This document shows, in pieces, positions 32,017 to 40,444 of a DNA stretch of 64,000 nucleotides; position 1 is the first letter of the stretch, and each line of letters opens with the position of its first letter. The stretch is from NCBI GenBank assembly GCA_031551775.1, contig JAVBND010000006.1, positions 102,127 through 166,126 of the forward strand. Reading direction: 5' to 3'. The position numbers were made by a program, and so were the translations under genes. Source of the DNA: Anaerozeibacter sp031551775. Its GTDB lineage: Bacteria; Bacillota; Clostridia; Christensenellales; Aristaeellaceae. The notes under the pieces are model-generated. The model was given only the letters and a program-made list of their open reading frames with translations, did no database searches and was not told the DNA's origin.

Positions 32017-33420
32017 ATGCCCAATTATGACATCATCGTCGTTGGAGCCGGTCCTGCCGGCATTTTTACCGCGCTTGAAACCATGAAGATCAACCCGGCC
32101 GCGAAGGTGCTGGTCGTGGATGAGGGTCTCAAAATTACGCGGCGCACTTGCCCCGCGCGCAAGGTGGGCCACTGTGTGGGCTGCAAACCCTGCAACATCA
32201 TGAGCGGATGGGCGGGCGCGGGCGCGTTTTCGGACGGCAAGTTATCGCTGAGCGAGGAAGTGGGCGGCAACCTGCCGGACTACCTCCCGGTTCAGGAAGT
32301 GCGCGATCTTATCGCGTACGCCGATTCCATATACCTTGACCACGGTGCGCAGCAAACCGTTTACGGTTTGGGTGACCCGAAAGTGGACGAAATCAAGTAC
32401 GAGTGCAGCAAGCACAACATCAAGCTCATCCCCTGCCCCGTGCGCCACATGGGCACTGAGCTCGGCTTTGACGTATTGACCAATATGTACAATACCCTGG
32501 AGAAATACGAGGGGTTTACCTTTCTTGAGAAAACTGCGGCGACCGAGCTTATCGTCGAGGACGGCCGCGTCGCGGGCGTCCGCCTCAAGGACGACAAACA
32601 TGAATTCGAGGCCTTCGCTCCCTACGTGGTGGCGGGTCCCGGGCGCGGCGGCGCCAAATGGCTCAAGGATACCGCGGAAGCGCACTCGATCGAAACCGCC
32701 AACAACGAAGTGGACATCGGCGTGCGCGTCGAAGTGCCCAATTCGGTCATCGACCATCTGACCAAGCACCTCTACGAAGCCAAGATGGTCTATTACGCCG
32801 ACACCTTTGAAAACAAAGTCCGCACGTTCTGCATGAATCCGGGCGGGCTGGTGAGCGAAGAGCACTATGAAGGCGGCCTCGCCGTGGTCAACGGCCATAG
32901 CTACGCCGACGAAAAGCTGCATACCAACAACACCAATTTTGCGCTCCTGGTTTCGACCCGGTTCACCGAGCCGTTCAATCAGCCCATTGAATACGGGCGC
33001 TACATTGCGCAGCTCGGCAACACATTGACGGGCGGCGGAATCATGGTTCAGCGCCTGGGCGACCTGCTTAAGGGCCGCCGGACCGACTGGTCGCGCCTTC
33101 GCAAATCGACCACTGAGCCGACGCTTACGACCGCCGTTCCGGGCGACCTGTCGTTCGTGCTGCCGCACCGCCACTTGACCAGCATCATCGAGACCCTCAA
33201 GGCTCTTGACAATATCGCGCCTGGCATGTACTCGCAAAATACCCTGCTCTACGGCGTGGAAGTCAAGTTCTACTCCTCAAAGCTGAAAGTCAAGAACAAC
33301 ATGGAGACATCCGTCAACGGCTTCTACGCGATCGGCGACGGCGCGGGCATTACGCGCGGCCTCATGCAGGCTTCGGTCTCGGGCGTCATCGTGGCGCGCG
33401 ATATCGCGGGGCGCAAATAG
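32017..33420 (+). CDS. FAD-dependent dehydrogenase (COG2509-like)
   Basis: This 467-residue flavoprotein has an N-terminal Rossmann ADP-binding motif (DIIVVGAGPAGIFTALE). A Cys-rich block follows (CPARKVGHCVGCKPCNIMSGW), then GAFSDGKLSLS. The C-terminal FAD-site block is NGFYAIGDGAGITRGLMQASVSG. This is the uncharacterised FAD-dependent dehydrogenase family widespread in Clostridia. The CxxC pair near residue ~55 might hold a disulfide or metal. The ATG follows AAGGGG. The gene is monocistronic between a strong promoter and a 21-bp-stem terminator. Confidence 0.85.
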   Translation: MPNYDIIVVGAGPAGIFTALETMKINPAAKVLVVDEGLKITRRTCPARKVGHCVGCKPCNIMSGWAGAGAFSDGKLSLSEEVGGNLPDYLPVQEVRDLIAYADSIYLDHGAQQTVYGLGDPKVDEIKYECSKHNIKLIPCPVRHMGTELGFDVLTNMYNTLEKYEGFTFLEKTAATELIVEDGRVAGVRLKDDKHEFEAFAPYVVAGPGRGGAKWLKDTAEAHSIETANNEVDIGVRVEVPNSVIDHLTKHLYEAKMVYYADTFENKVRTFCMNPGGLVSEEHYEGGLAVVNGHSYADEKLHTNNTNFALLVSTRFTEPFNQPIEYGRYIAQLGNTLTGGGIMVQRLGDLLKGRRTDWSRLRKSTTEPTLTTAVPGDLSFVLPHRHLTSIIETLKALDNIAPGMYSQNTLLYGVEVKFYSSKLKVKNNMETSVNGFYAIGDGAGITRGLMQASVSGVIVARDIAGRK

Positions 33421-33430
33421 CACATTTGCA

Positions 33431-33477
33431 GATAACAAACCGGCCCGGCACGCCTTGTGCCGGGCCGGTTTGTTATC
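33431..33477. terminator. Bidirectional terminator with 21-bp stem
   Basis: A perfect 21-bp inverted repeat (33431-33451 and 33457-33477, core CCGGCCCGGCAC) surrounds the 5-base loop GCCTT. It lies between the convergent FAD dehydrogenase and FMN-binding protein genes, and T-rich sequence flanks it on both strands. Confidence 0.9.
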
Positions 33478-33481
33478 GTTT

Positions 33482-34489
33482 CTATTTGTCGTAATTGCAA
33501 TAGTAAGCCGCCGCCGTGCGCAAACAGTTGCGCACAAGCTGGCTTGAGAAGGTGCCTTGTTCTGTCTTGCCGGTGTAGACGATGCTGGTGCCGGTGATGA
33601 CCGGGCCTTCTTCGCTGGCCTCGGTTTCATATTCGAGCGCCAGTACGATGCCGTCCATGAAATCGTCAAACACTTTTTCACCGTCGATCACGACGCTCTT
33701 GTACGCGTCGATTTTCTCGTCCGGCACGGTAAAGTGCTCTGTGCGCTTCGTGCCGTCGGTAAGTACCCGCCACGCGCAAACCTGATTCGTCCCTTCATCC
33801 ACCACAATCACCATGGTGTAGGCGCTCGGCTCAGAGGCCGTCCAGCCTGTGCCGGCGGAACCCTTGTAGGAAAGCACCACCGCGCACTTGACCTTCATGG
33901 CGACGACCGATTGTCCGCTTTCGCTCACGCCCCTTGCCGCATAGAGCACGCTGCCCAGCTTTTGCTTGCTCGGCTTGTAGCCTGTCTCAATGGTCTCATA
34001 GGCAGCCGGGAAAACCTCGTTCAGTTCGGCTTTGTCGGCGGCGTGGGTATCGGCAACAATGCCATAGGCGTTTTGTGCGTAGTTGGCCGCGGTCTCAACG
34101 GCGTAACGCACCGCTTGGCTCGTGGCCGTCGCCCCGGCGACAGCGTCCACGTCCATCAGCGGCAGGGCGGCCGCGCCGACAAACGCGCCATCCATGTATT
34201 CCTGGGTAATCATTTCGGAAAAAGCCGGTGTCTGAGCCTTGCTCGCCACCACCGACGCGGCGGTGATCACGCCGTCCCCGCCGATCTCAACGCGCACGGT
34301 CATGGAAGGTTCTTCGTCCATGTGATAGCCAAAATACCCTTCCGCCTCGATGACCGCGCCGTTTTCGGTCTTTTCCGCCGCTGTAATCAGGCCGTATTCC
34401 TCATATCTGGCGAAAGCCTGATCGACCTGAGCCAGCGCACACGGCGCCAATACGGCAAGCATCAGCAAAATGCAAAGCGCTTTTTTCAT
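33482..34489 (-). CDS. Exported FMN-binding domain protein
   Basis: This 335-residue exported protein has a signal peptide (ALCILLMLAVLAPCALA). The first FMN_bind-type domain (about residues 45-140) ends in VDAVAGATATSQAVRYAV, which includes the AGATATS flavinylation motif. A second, similar-looking domain (about residues 175-330) ends in TGKTEQGTFSSQLVRNCL and lacks an intact S/AGAT motif, so only one FMN is expected. ApbE, the enzyme that attaches FMN to such motifs, is encoded divergently 1 kb away. It is probably an extracytosolic one- or two-electron carrier. Confidence 0.8.
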   Translation of the reverse strand: MKKALCILLMLAVLAPCALAQVDQAFARYEEYGLITAAEKTENGAVIEAEGYFGYHMDEEPSMTVRVEIGGDGVITAASVVASKAQTPAFSEMITQEYMDGAFVGAAALPLMDVDAVAGATATSQAVRYAVETAANYAQNAYGIVADTHAADKAELNEVFPAAYETIETGYKPSKQKLGSVLYAARGVSESGQSVVAMKVKCAVVLSYKGSAGTGWTASEPSAYTMVIVVDEGTNQVCAWRVLTDGTKRTEHFTVPDEKIDAYKSVVIDGEKVFDDFMDGIVLALEYETEASEEGPVITGTSIVYTGKTEQGTFSSQLVRNCLRTAAAYYCNYDK

Positions 34490-34517
34490 GTACTTCTCCT
34501 CTACCCTACAACAAATG

Positions 34518-34550
34518 GCCGCGCCGACAGCTCAAGGCCGACGGCGCGGC
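34518..34550 (-). terminator. Hairpin between the nitroreductase and FMN-binding genes
   Basis: GCCGCGCCG and CGGCGCGGC form a 9-bp GC stem in the 79-base intercistronic gap. It has no strong T-run, so it may attenuate or protect mRNA rather than terminate. Confidence 0.5.
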
Positions 34551-34568
34551 AATCTCAGATCAATTCAA

Positions 34569-35309
34569 TTAGCCCCAGATGCTCCAGTTGTCGGGGAATT
34601 CCTTGTTGGTCAGGCCGGTTTCGACGTTCTCATCGAGCGTGCCGATGACGATCGCGCACACAAACTTCATGTTCTCGTTGCTGAAGGATTCGTGCTTGCT
34701 GGCCATGTAGTAGCTGGTGCCCTCAAGGTACTTGTCGCAGTCGAGGCCGCGCTCGCCGTTGTTGAAGCCGTTCACGCCCTCAAGCGCCGGTGTCATGAAC
34801 ATATGGGTGCCATAGCCCTTTGCGATGGCCGCGATGTTGAGGTAGCCGGTCACGATGCCCGCGTCATAGTAGCCGCGGTCCGGCTGGAAGGCGTTGTTCT
34901 CGTCGGTGCGCAGCTCGTCGCGAATCAGGCGCTCGCCGAAAACCAGGACGGTGGCGGTGCCTTCGGAAGTGGCGACGCCGTACTTGTCGCCGATGATTTT
35001 GAGCTGCTCGGCCGGATCGGTTACGGCGACCATGTACCAGTCGCTCTTTCCGCCGGAGGTCACCGCGAGGGATGCCATGTGGAGGATCTCCTCAAGGGTT
35101 TCCTTGCTCGGCGCGCCGGAAGCGTCGGTCACAAAGCCTCCGGCTGTGCCGCCGTCAAGAGACGTGGTATCGTTGTTGATCGTGCGCCAAACGCCTTCTT
35201 CCTCAAACCAGGTCGTGAATTGGGCGGCGTCGAATTCGGCGGCGGAAACGCCGACTGACAGGGACAACGCAAAGGTCAGGACGAGCAACAGAGCCGTGAT
35301 TTTCTTCAT
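34569..35309 (-). CDS. Exported nitroreductase-family protein
   Basis: This 246-residue protein has a clear signal peptide (ITALLLVLTFALSLSVGVSA) ahead of a nitroreductase-like domain. The family blocks are LEEILHMASLAVTSGGKSDWYMVAVTD, which spans residues ~64-90, together with DAGIVTGYLNIAAIAKGYG and a C-terminal KFVCAIVIGTLDE. Nitroreductases are normally cytosolic FMN enzymes using NAD(P)H, so export is unusual. It may receive electrons from the FMN-binding protein encoded downstream. The start at 35309 follows AAGGAG; the upstream in-frame ATG has no site. Confidence 0.75.
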   Translation of the reverse strand: MKKITALLLVLTFALSLSVGVSAAEFDAAQFTTWFEEEGVWRTINNDTTSLDGGTAGGFVTDASGAPSKETLEEILHMASLAVTSGGKSDWYMVAVTDPAEQLKIIGDKYGVATSEGTATVLVFGERLIRDELRTDENNAFQPDRGYYDAGIVTGYLNIAAIAKGYGTHMFMTPALEGVNGFNNGERGLDCDKYLEGTSYYMASKHESFSNENMKFVCAIVIGTLDENVETGLTNKEFPDNWSIWG

Positions 35310-35475
35310 TTGAGAGGTCACTCCTTTTCGATCAATTTTCATCAATAATCTACACCATTGTTCGAGGCTTGTCAATCCCCACAAGCATTCTTGAAAGAAG
35401 TGCTCAAATCCCTATGCGGACGATGGGCGTAGTTCCCACATTTGAAAACGAGATTTCAACAAATGCCCAATTCTC

Positions 35476-35504
35476 TTGCGTGCGTACGTTTTTTTTGCTA
35501 TACT
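35476..35504 (+). promoter_or_regulatory. Promoter of apbE
   Basis: TTGCGT (35476-35481) and TATACT (35499-35504) are separated by 17 bases, 37 bases before the TTG start. Confidence 0.6.
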
Positions 35505-35541
35505 GTGTGCCGCGATTACGTGCAATGCGAGGATATAAAAA

Positions 35542-36846
35542 TTGAAAAAAACCATCGCCCGACGCCAAATTGCTGCGCTGCTGCTTTTGATTTGCCCATT
35601 TATTTCCACTGCCGCCGGCGCGGGTTCAATGCCTAAAAACTACACATCGCGCACCAAGGTACTCTCCGGTGCGTTCGCGACGGTCAGCAGGCTATGCATA
35701 TTTGATGATTTTTCAAGTGAAGAAGCCAACCGAAAATTTGAAGCAACCTGGCAAGAGGTCAAAGACATCCTGGCCTCGGTCGAAGAGGATGTGTCCGTAT
35801 CCGTCCCGACATCCGATGTTGCGCGCTTCAACGCGCTTCGTTGCGGCGAAGCGACCGGCGTTACGGACCGGACGGCGTCGCTGGTTGAAACCGCCCGGCG
35901 CATGAACGAAATCACGAAAGGGTATTACGATCCGACGGTCGCGCCCTTGGTCGATCTGTGGGGGTTCTCCCCGCGCTTTACCTACACGCCCGATCCCGTA
36001 TACCCTTATGACCGCGAAAGAATCGGCGGTACGCTGCCGCCCCCGGACGAGCGGTATATCGATCAATTTTTAAAACTCGTGGGCATGGACGGCGTGGTGC
36101 TCGAAGGCGATGGAGATGGCGGGTACTTCCTGCGCAAAATGACGCCGGGCGTTACGGTGGATGGCTCAACCTACGATTCTCAGCTCAACCTGGGCGGTAT
36201 CGCCAAGGGCTACGCGGTAGACCTGGTAACCGAATTGCTCGCGGGGAAAGGCTATGAATACGGCTTCTTCTCCTGCGGATCGAGCAGTATGCGCCTGATG
36301 AAAAGCGCGTCGCGCTCCGCCATCGCCAGGGACGACGACCGTTACGAACTGGATGTACGCAAGCCCCGCGCCACTTTGACGCCCGGCAACGCCTACGCAC
36401 GCGTCAAGGTGCGTGAACAGTCGCTGTCAAGCAGCGGCGATTACGACGACAACTATCCGCTAAACGGCGACATTTACAGCCACACCGTTTCCCCCTTCAC
36501 CGGTTATCCCGTGAATACGCCCTCCGGCGGCGTGCAAAGCGGCATATCGACCGTCACCTTGCTCAGCGGCAGCGCCACAGAGGACGACGCCTACACGACG
36601 GCGCTCATGCTCATGGGGCCGGAGGGCGCGCTTGCTTACATAAACGAGCACTTGCGTCAACGCGATTTTACCATGGTTTGGTTCAAGGCAGATCAAGAGA
36701 CGTACGAAGTTGTCACGAATATCCCGGAGCCGGACCTGGTGATTCTGGATGACGCCTATGTGCCGGCAAGTGAAATTGGCGATGATGGCACGGTGCGTTA
36801 TACCGGAAGGATGTTTGACTTCAAGATCGACGCGCGCGGCGACTAG
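35542..36846 (+). CDS. apbE: FAD:protein FMN transferase (ApbE)
   Basis: This 434-residue exported transferase attaches FMN from FAD to Thr/Ser in S/AGAT-type motifs outside the membrane. It has an N-terminal export segment (residues ~8-27). ApbE blocks are GYYDPTVAPLVDLWGF, QLNLGGIAKGYAVDLV, YGFFSCGSSSMRL and SGISTVTLLSGSATEDDAYTTA, here written as separate pieces. It is longer than a typical ApbE (~340) because of extra sequence around residues 145-200 and 250-300. The start is a TTG after GCGAGG. Its likely substrates are the FMN_bind proteins at 33482 and 14704. Confidence 0.9.
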   Translation: MKKTIARRQIAALLLLICPFISTAAGAGSMPKNYTSRTKVLSGAFATVSRLCIFDDFSSEEANRKFEATWQEVKDILASVEEDVSVSVPTSDVARFNALRCGEATGVTDRTASLVETARRMNEITKGYYDPTVAPLVDLWGFSPRFTYTPDPVYPYDRERIGGTLPPPDERYIDQFLKLVGMDGVVLEGDGDGGYFLRKMTPGVTVDGSTYDSQLNLGGIAKGYAVDLVTELLAGKGYEYGFFSCGSSSMRLMKSASRSAIARDDDRYELDVRKPRATLTPGNAYARVKVREQSLSSSGDYDDNYPLNGDIYSHTVSPFTGYPVNTPSGGVQSGISTVTLLSGSATEDDAYTTALMLMGPEGALAYINEHLRQRDFTMVWFKADQETYEVVTNIPEPDLVILDDAYVPASEIGDDGTVRYTGRMFDFKIDARGD

Positions 36847-36856
36847 CGCGTACATC

Positions 36857-36892
36857 AACGGACCGGTGAAGCGCACGCTTCACCGGTCCGTT
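36857..36892. terminator. Bidirectional terminator between apbE and the transaldolase-family gene
   Basis: AACGGACCGGTGAAGCG and CGCTTCACCGGTCCGTT form a perfect inverted repeat between two convergent genes, followed by a T-rich stretch on the plus strand. Confidence 0.85.
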
Positions 36893-36901
36893 GCCGTGTT
36901 T

Positions 36902-37939
36902 TTATCCGCGCCGCTTGGCGGCTACGTACTCAAGCGCCGCCTTCCAGCCCGCCTCAAATTGATTCCTGAAACGCACCACCGGGCCGAACGCTTCGTACTC
37001 GCCGCTCGTAAGCGACCCCGGCGTATAGGCCTTCTTGAAATCGGGCAGCTTGTCCAACAATTCCTCAATGAGTTTCTCGTCAACCGGTTTGGCGAAACGA
37101 TCTTCCGCCCGTTCATTGAGCTCAATCAGCTTGTCGGCGGAACCTGCCCAGTTGATCGTCACGCCGCCGCGCGCCCCCACCCAGTCGGTAAAATGATGAA
37201 GCCCGCGCGCGCCGCCCGCCAGATACTCGGCTGAATAACCGCCTTCCTCAAGGCGATGATGAATCGCTTGCCCCAGCGCCAGCGCCGGGACGCGCATGGC
37301 CTCGGGGGAAACCTGAATGCCTTCCTTGCGCGCGGTCTCCTCCAGGTGCTCGTCGAATATGCCGTTGATGTGGGCGAAGATGAAGGGCGCGGGGTTTTTG
37401 ACGCCGCTCGTCTTCTCCTTATGCAGTTCTGCAACTTCAATGACCTGATCGATCGACATGACCTCGGTCGCGAGCACCGGCACGCGCTCAGCGATCAGCG
37501 TCCCGATCGCATCAAGCCCATCCTTGGTCGCGGGAATCTTGATGAGGCAGTTGGGCATCATGGCGCGGCACTTTTCGGCGTTGTCCAGGATCGTCGCCGT
37601 ATCCTCGTGATAAGGATCGGCCTGAATGCTGACCAGGCCGCGCGCGCCGCCCGTCGATTGGTACAGGGGCATGAATTCCTCCGCGACGCCCGCGATCACG
37701 CGCCGCTGAAGCTCGGAAACCAGTTGCCCGTCATCGGGATAAACCCTCAGCAGTTCTTCTATGATCGAGTCGATCCACGCGCCGTCGTCCTTGCTCCCGA
37801 TGACTTTTGACAGATACGCCGGGTTTTGCGTCGCGCCGACCGCACCCGCCTCAATGGCGAGCCGTGCTTGGGCGCGCGTTACATTGTTGATCCAAAACCT
37901 GGTTCCCGCTTCCTGTTCCACGCGGTGGAAATAACTCAT
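36902..37939 (-). CDS. Transaldolase-family protein
   Basis: This 345-residue Tal/Fsa-type aldolase has GATQNPAYLSKVI near the N-terminus and PNCLIKIPATKDGLDAIG with the presumed Schiff-base Lys. Further blocks are FIFAHINGIFDEHLEE and YSAEYLAGGARGLHHF. It differs from housekeeping transaldolases in length and its N-terminus, so it probably acts on a special sugar. It begins at 37939 (GGAGGGG site), overlapping the GntR gene stop by 4 bases, and is the last gene of the operon. Substrate unknown. Confidence 0.8.
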   Translation of the reverse strand: MSYFHRVEQEAGTRFWINNVTRAQARLAIEAGAVGATQNPAYLSKVIGSKDDGAWIDSIIEELLRVYPDDGQLVSELQRRVIAGVAEEFMPLYQSTGGARGLVSIQADPYHEDTATILDNAEKCRAMMPNCLIKIPATKDGLDAIGTLIAERVPVLATEVMSIDQVIEVAELHKEKTSGVKNPAPFIFAHINGIFDEHLEETARKEGIQVSPEAMRVPALALGQAIHHRLEEGGYSAEYLAGGARGLHHFTDWVGARGGVTINWAGSADKLIELNERAEDRFAKPVDEKLIEELLDKLPDFKKAYTPGSLTSGEYEAFGPVVRFRNQFEAGWKAALEYVAAKRRG

Positions 37940-38682
37940 GGTTGCCCCTCCTTGCGCGCAAGCGCCTCGCGCCAATACTTGAAGTGTTCGTCCATCACGC
38001 GGCCCACGCTGGCCTTGTCGCCTTTTTCGACGATCCCGATGATTTCGCGATGCATGTTAACCATGTGCTGAAGCTCGCCGCGCTCAATAAAACGGAGCAC
38101 GGCTTTTTCGCGGGTCGGACGCGATATGCGCTCAATCACCAGCATGATTTTTTCCACCAGCGAGTTGCCCACGATCCGCTCGACCTCGCGGTGGAAGAGG
38201 ATGTCGGCTTCGAGAATCGCCGCGACGTCATCGGGCGTTTCGGCCGCATGAACGATCAAATCAAGCGCCGCGTTCAGCCGTTCAATATCACGTGTTTCCG
38301 CCTTATCGATCGCCAGCGACAAAAGCCCGCTCTCGAACAGATACCGAAGCTCGCTCACCGCGGGTGTGTCGCCTCCCTCAAGGATCAGCCCGTACACCAT
38401 CGGCTCAAGCATGCGCTCAGAAAACCCGTCGGCAACAAACGTGCCTTCGGCGCGCCTGATGTTGAGCACGCCCATCGCGACCAGCGCCTTGATGGCCTCG
38501 CGCACTGAATTGCGCCCCACACCCAGCGATTCCGACAACTCAAGTTCCGTAGGGATTTTATCGCCGGGCCTCAGTTCACCCGAAACGATGGTGCGCGTAA
38601 GCCGCGCGACGATCCGGTCTACGATGGTCTGGTTGTCCATGGGCCGAAGCAGTTCCCGCTGTGCGCCTGTCCTTGATTCCAT
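37936..38682 (-). CDS. GntR/FadR-family regulator of the TRAP-transketolase operon
   Basis: This 248-residue regulator has an N-terminal winged helix (IVSGELRPGDKIPTELELSE, then LGVGRNSVREAIKALVAMG). Its C-terminal all-helical FCD domain contains the metal/ligand His and Asp positions in ILEADILFHREVERIVGN and MVNMHREI. The start at 38682 is preceded by GGAG. The gene sits inside the operon it presumably controls. A TTGTACAA palindrome at 44946-44953, between the operon promoter and the first gene, is a candidate site. Confidence 0.88.
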   Translation of the reverse strand: MESRTGAQRELLRPMDNQTIVDRIVARLTRTIVSGELRPGDKIPTELELSESLGVGRNSVREAIKALVAMGVLNIRRAEGTFVADGFSERMLEPMVYGLILEGGDTPAVSELRYLFESGLLSLAIDKAETRDIERLNAALDLIVHAAETPDDVAAILEADILFHREVERIVGNSLVEKIMLVIERISRPTREKAVLRFIERGELQHMVNMHREIIGIVEKGDKASVGRVMDEHFKYWREALARKEGQP

Positions 38683-38687
38683 CTTGA

Positions 38688-39629
38688 TCACTCCGTCCTC
38701 ATGACGCGCAGCGCCGCGCCGACGATGTCCGGTACGCCCAGCCCATACATGTCGAGCAGCTTGTCGGCGTGTCCGCTCCTGGGATAGATATCGGGAAGGC
38801 CGACGCGCTCGACGCGGCACGGGCAGTCCATGCACGCGATTTCACATACCGCGCTGCCCAGCGCCCCGTAGATGTTGTGATCCTCGACGGTCACCGCGCA
38901 TTTCGTGGCCTTGAGGTGCGCCGAGATGCCCGCCCTATCGATGGGCTTAAGCGTTGAGACATCGACAAGCGTCGCATGAACGCCCCTGTCCTTTAGCGCG
39001 TTTGCGGCCGCGATGGCACGGTTCATGATGTAGCCGCTTGCGAATATCGCGACGTCCCGCCCATACGAAAGCACCGTTCGAACCTTGCCGAATTCGTAGG
39101 GCGTTTCGCCGTCAAAGACTTCCGGTTCGCGGCCGCTTGCAAGGCGCAGATAGCACGGGCCGTCGATGCTGAGCATCGCTTGGGCGGCCTTGTATGCCTG
39201 ATGCGCATCGGCGGGGGTTAAAATGTTCACGCCCGGCATGGAGCGCAGGATGCCCAAATCTTCGTAAAACTGATGGGTCACGCCTTCGCGCTCACCGCCC
39301 AGCATACCGCCGTTAAGGCCGACCAACTTGACGTTTAGGCCTGGATATGCGATAAAGGTGCGAATCATTTCGCACGCGCGCATGGTCAAAAATCCGGCGT
39401 AGGTGATGACCACGGGGATCATGCCGGTGGTCGCAAGTCCCGCCGCCACGTCCACCGCGTCTTGCTCGGCGATGCCCACTTCGACGAACCGCTCGGGATA
39501 TTTTTGCGCAAACGGAACCGAACGAGCCGCAAGCATGGAATCCGGAGAAACGAGGACGATGCGCTCATCCGTTTGAGCCCTCTCCATGATGGCCCGCACG
39601 GCGGCTTCCCGGGTGCTCAGGATGCTCAC
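38688..39629 (-). CDS. Transketolase C-terminal subunit (split transketolase)
   Basis: This 313-residue protein corresponds to the pyrimidine-binding and C-terminal domains of transketolase, with VSPDSMLAARSVPFAQKYPE, the catalytic Glu block FVEVGIAEQDAVDVAAGL and EREGVTHQFYEDLGILRS. Together with the N-terminal subunit encoded upstream it forms a thiamine diphosphate enzyme that moves two-carbon ketol units. The start overlaps the N-subunit stop by 4 bases. Split transketolases often belong to specialised sugar pathways. Confidence 0.92.
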   Translation of the reverse strand: MSILSTREAAVRAIMERAQTDERIVLVSPDSMLAARSVPFAQKYPERFVEVGIAEQDAVDVAAGLATTGMIPVVITYAGFLTMRACEMIRTFIAYPGLNVKLVGLNGGMLGGEREGVTHQFYEDLGILRSMPGVNILTPADAHQAYKAAQAMLSIDGPCYLRLASGREPEVFDGETPYEFGKVRTVLSYGRDVAIFASGYIMNRAIAAANALKDRGVHATLVDVSTLKPIDRAGISAHLKATKCAVTVEDHNIYGALGSAVCEIACMDCPCRVERVGLPDIYPRSGHADKLLDMYGLGVPDIVGAALRVMRTE

Positions 39630-40444
39630 ATCAATACCTCCAATTCGCGCCGCGCGGTTTGGACCTCTTCCTCGGTCGGCGTGCGTTTATGCCACGCGTT
39701 GTTGTTTTCCATGTACGAGATGTTCTTGCCTTTGACGGTCTTCATCTCGATAAAGGTGGGGCGCTTGCGCTCGCTCCGCGCCTGATCAAGCGCCGCTTGG
39801 AGTTGCCCCACGTCGTGGCCGTCTACGGTCAGCACCTGCCACTGAAAGGCGCGCCACTTTTGATCGACGGGGTAAAGCGAGGAAAGATCGGTCACGTGCC
39901 CGCCCGACTGGTTGTTGTTGCAGTCGCCCAACACGATCAGATTGCCCGCTTCGAGCTTGGCCGCGGCCATGGCAGCTTCCCAGATGATGCCTTCCTGCAT
40001 CTCTCCGTCGCCCACGATCACATAGACGCACTTGTCGATCTTCTGCATCTTGAGGCCAAGCGCCATGCCAAGCCCAATGGCGACGCCGTTGCCGAGCGAG
40101 CCTGATACCGAATCAATGCCGGGCGTCTTTTTCATGTCCGGGTGGCCTTGCAGCATGCCCTCAATGGTGCGCAGGCGCTTGAGTTCCTCAATCGGGAAGT
40201 ACCCGCGCCGCGCGAGCGCCGCATAGAGGATGGGGCAAGCGTGGCCCTTGGACAGGATCAGGCGGTCGCGCTCGGGCCAGTTGGGTTCATCCGGCTTTAC
40301 CTCCATGCGGTCAAACAGCAGGACGCTCAGCGCTTCAGCGATTGACATGCACGGACCTGGATGCCCATCGCCCACGGCGTGAACCGCCTCAACCACATCG
40401 AGGCGCAGGCGGTTGGCCATTCTTGCAAGATCATGGTCGTCCAT
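39626..40444 (-). CDS. Transketolase N-terminal subunit (split transketolase)
   Basis: This 272-residue thiamine-diphosphate-binding subunit contains AVGDGHPGPCMSIAEALSVL, LSKGHACPILYAALARRGYF, GSLGNGVAIGLGMALG and the ThDP-Mg motif VIVGDGEMQEGIIWEAAMAA with GDCNNNQSGG. It is translated just before its C-terminal partner. The start overlaps the upstream isomerase gene by 14 bases. Confidence 0.92.
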   Translation of the reverse strand: MDDHDLARMANRLRLDVVEAVHAVGDGHPGPCMSIAEALSVLLFDRMEVKPDEPNWPERDRLILSKGHACPILYAALARRGYFPIEELKRLRTIEGMLQGHPDMKKTPGIDSVSGSLGNGVAIGLGMALGLKMQKIDKCVYVIVGDGEMQEGIIWEAAMAAAKLEAGNLIVLGDCNNNQSGGHVTDLSSLYPVDQKWRAFQWQVLTVDGHDVGQLQAALDQARSERKRPTFIEMKTVKGKNISYMENNNAWHKRTPTEEEVQTARRELEVLM

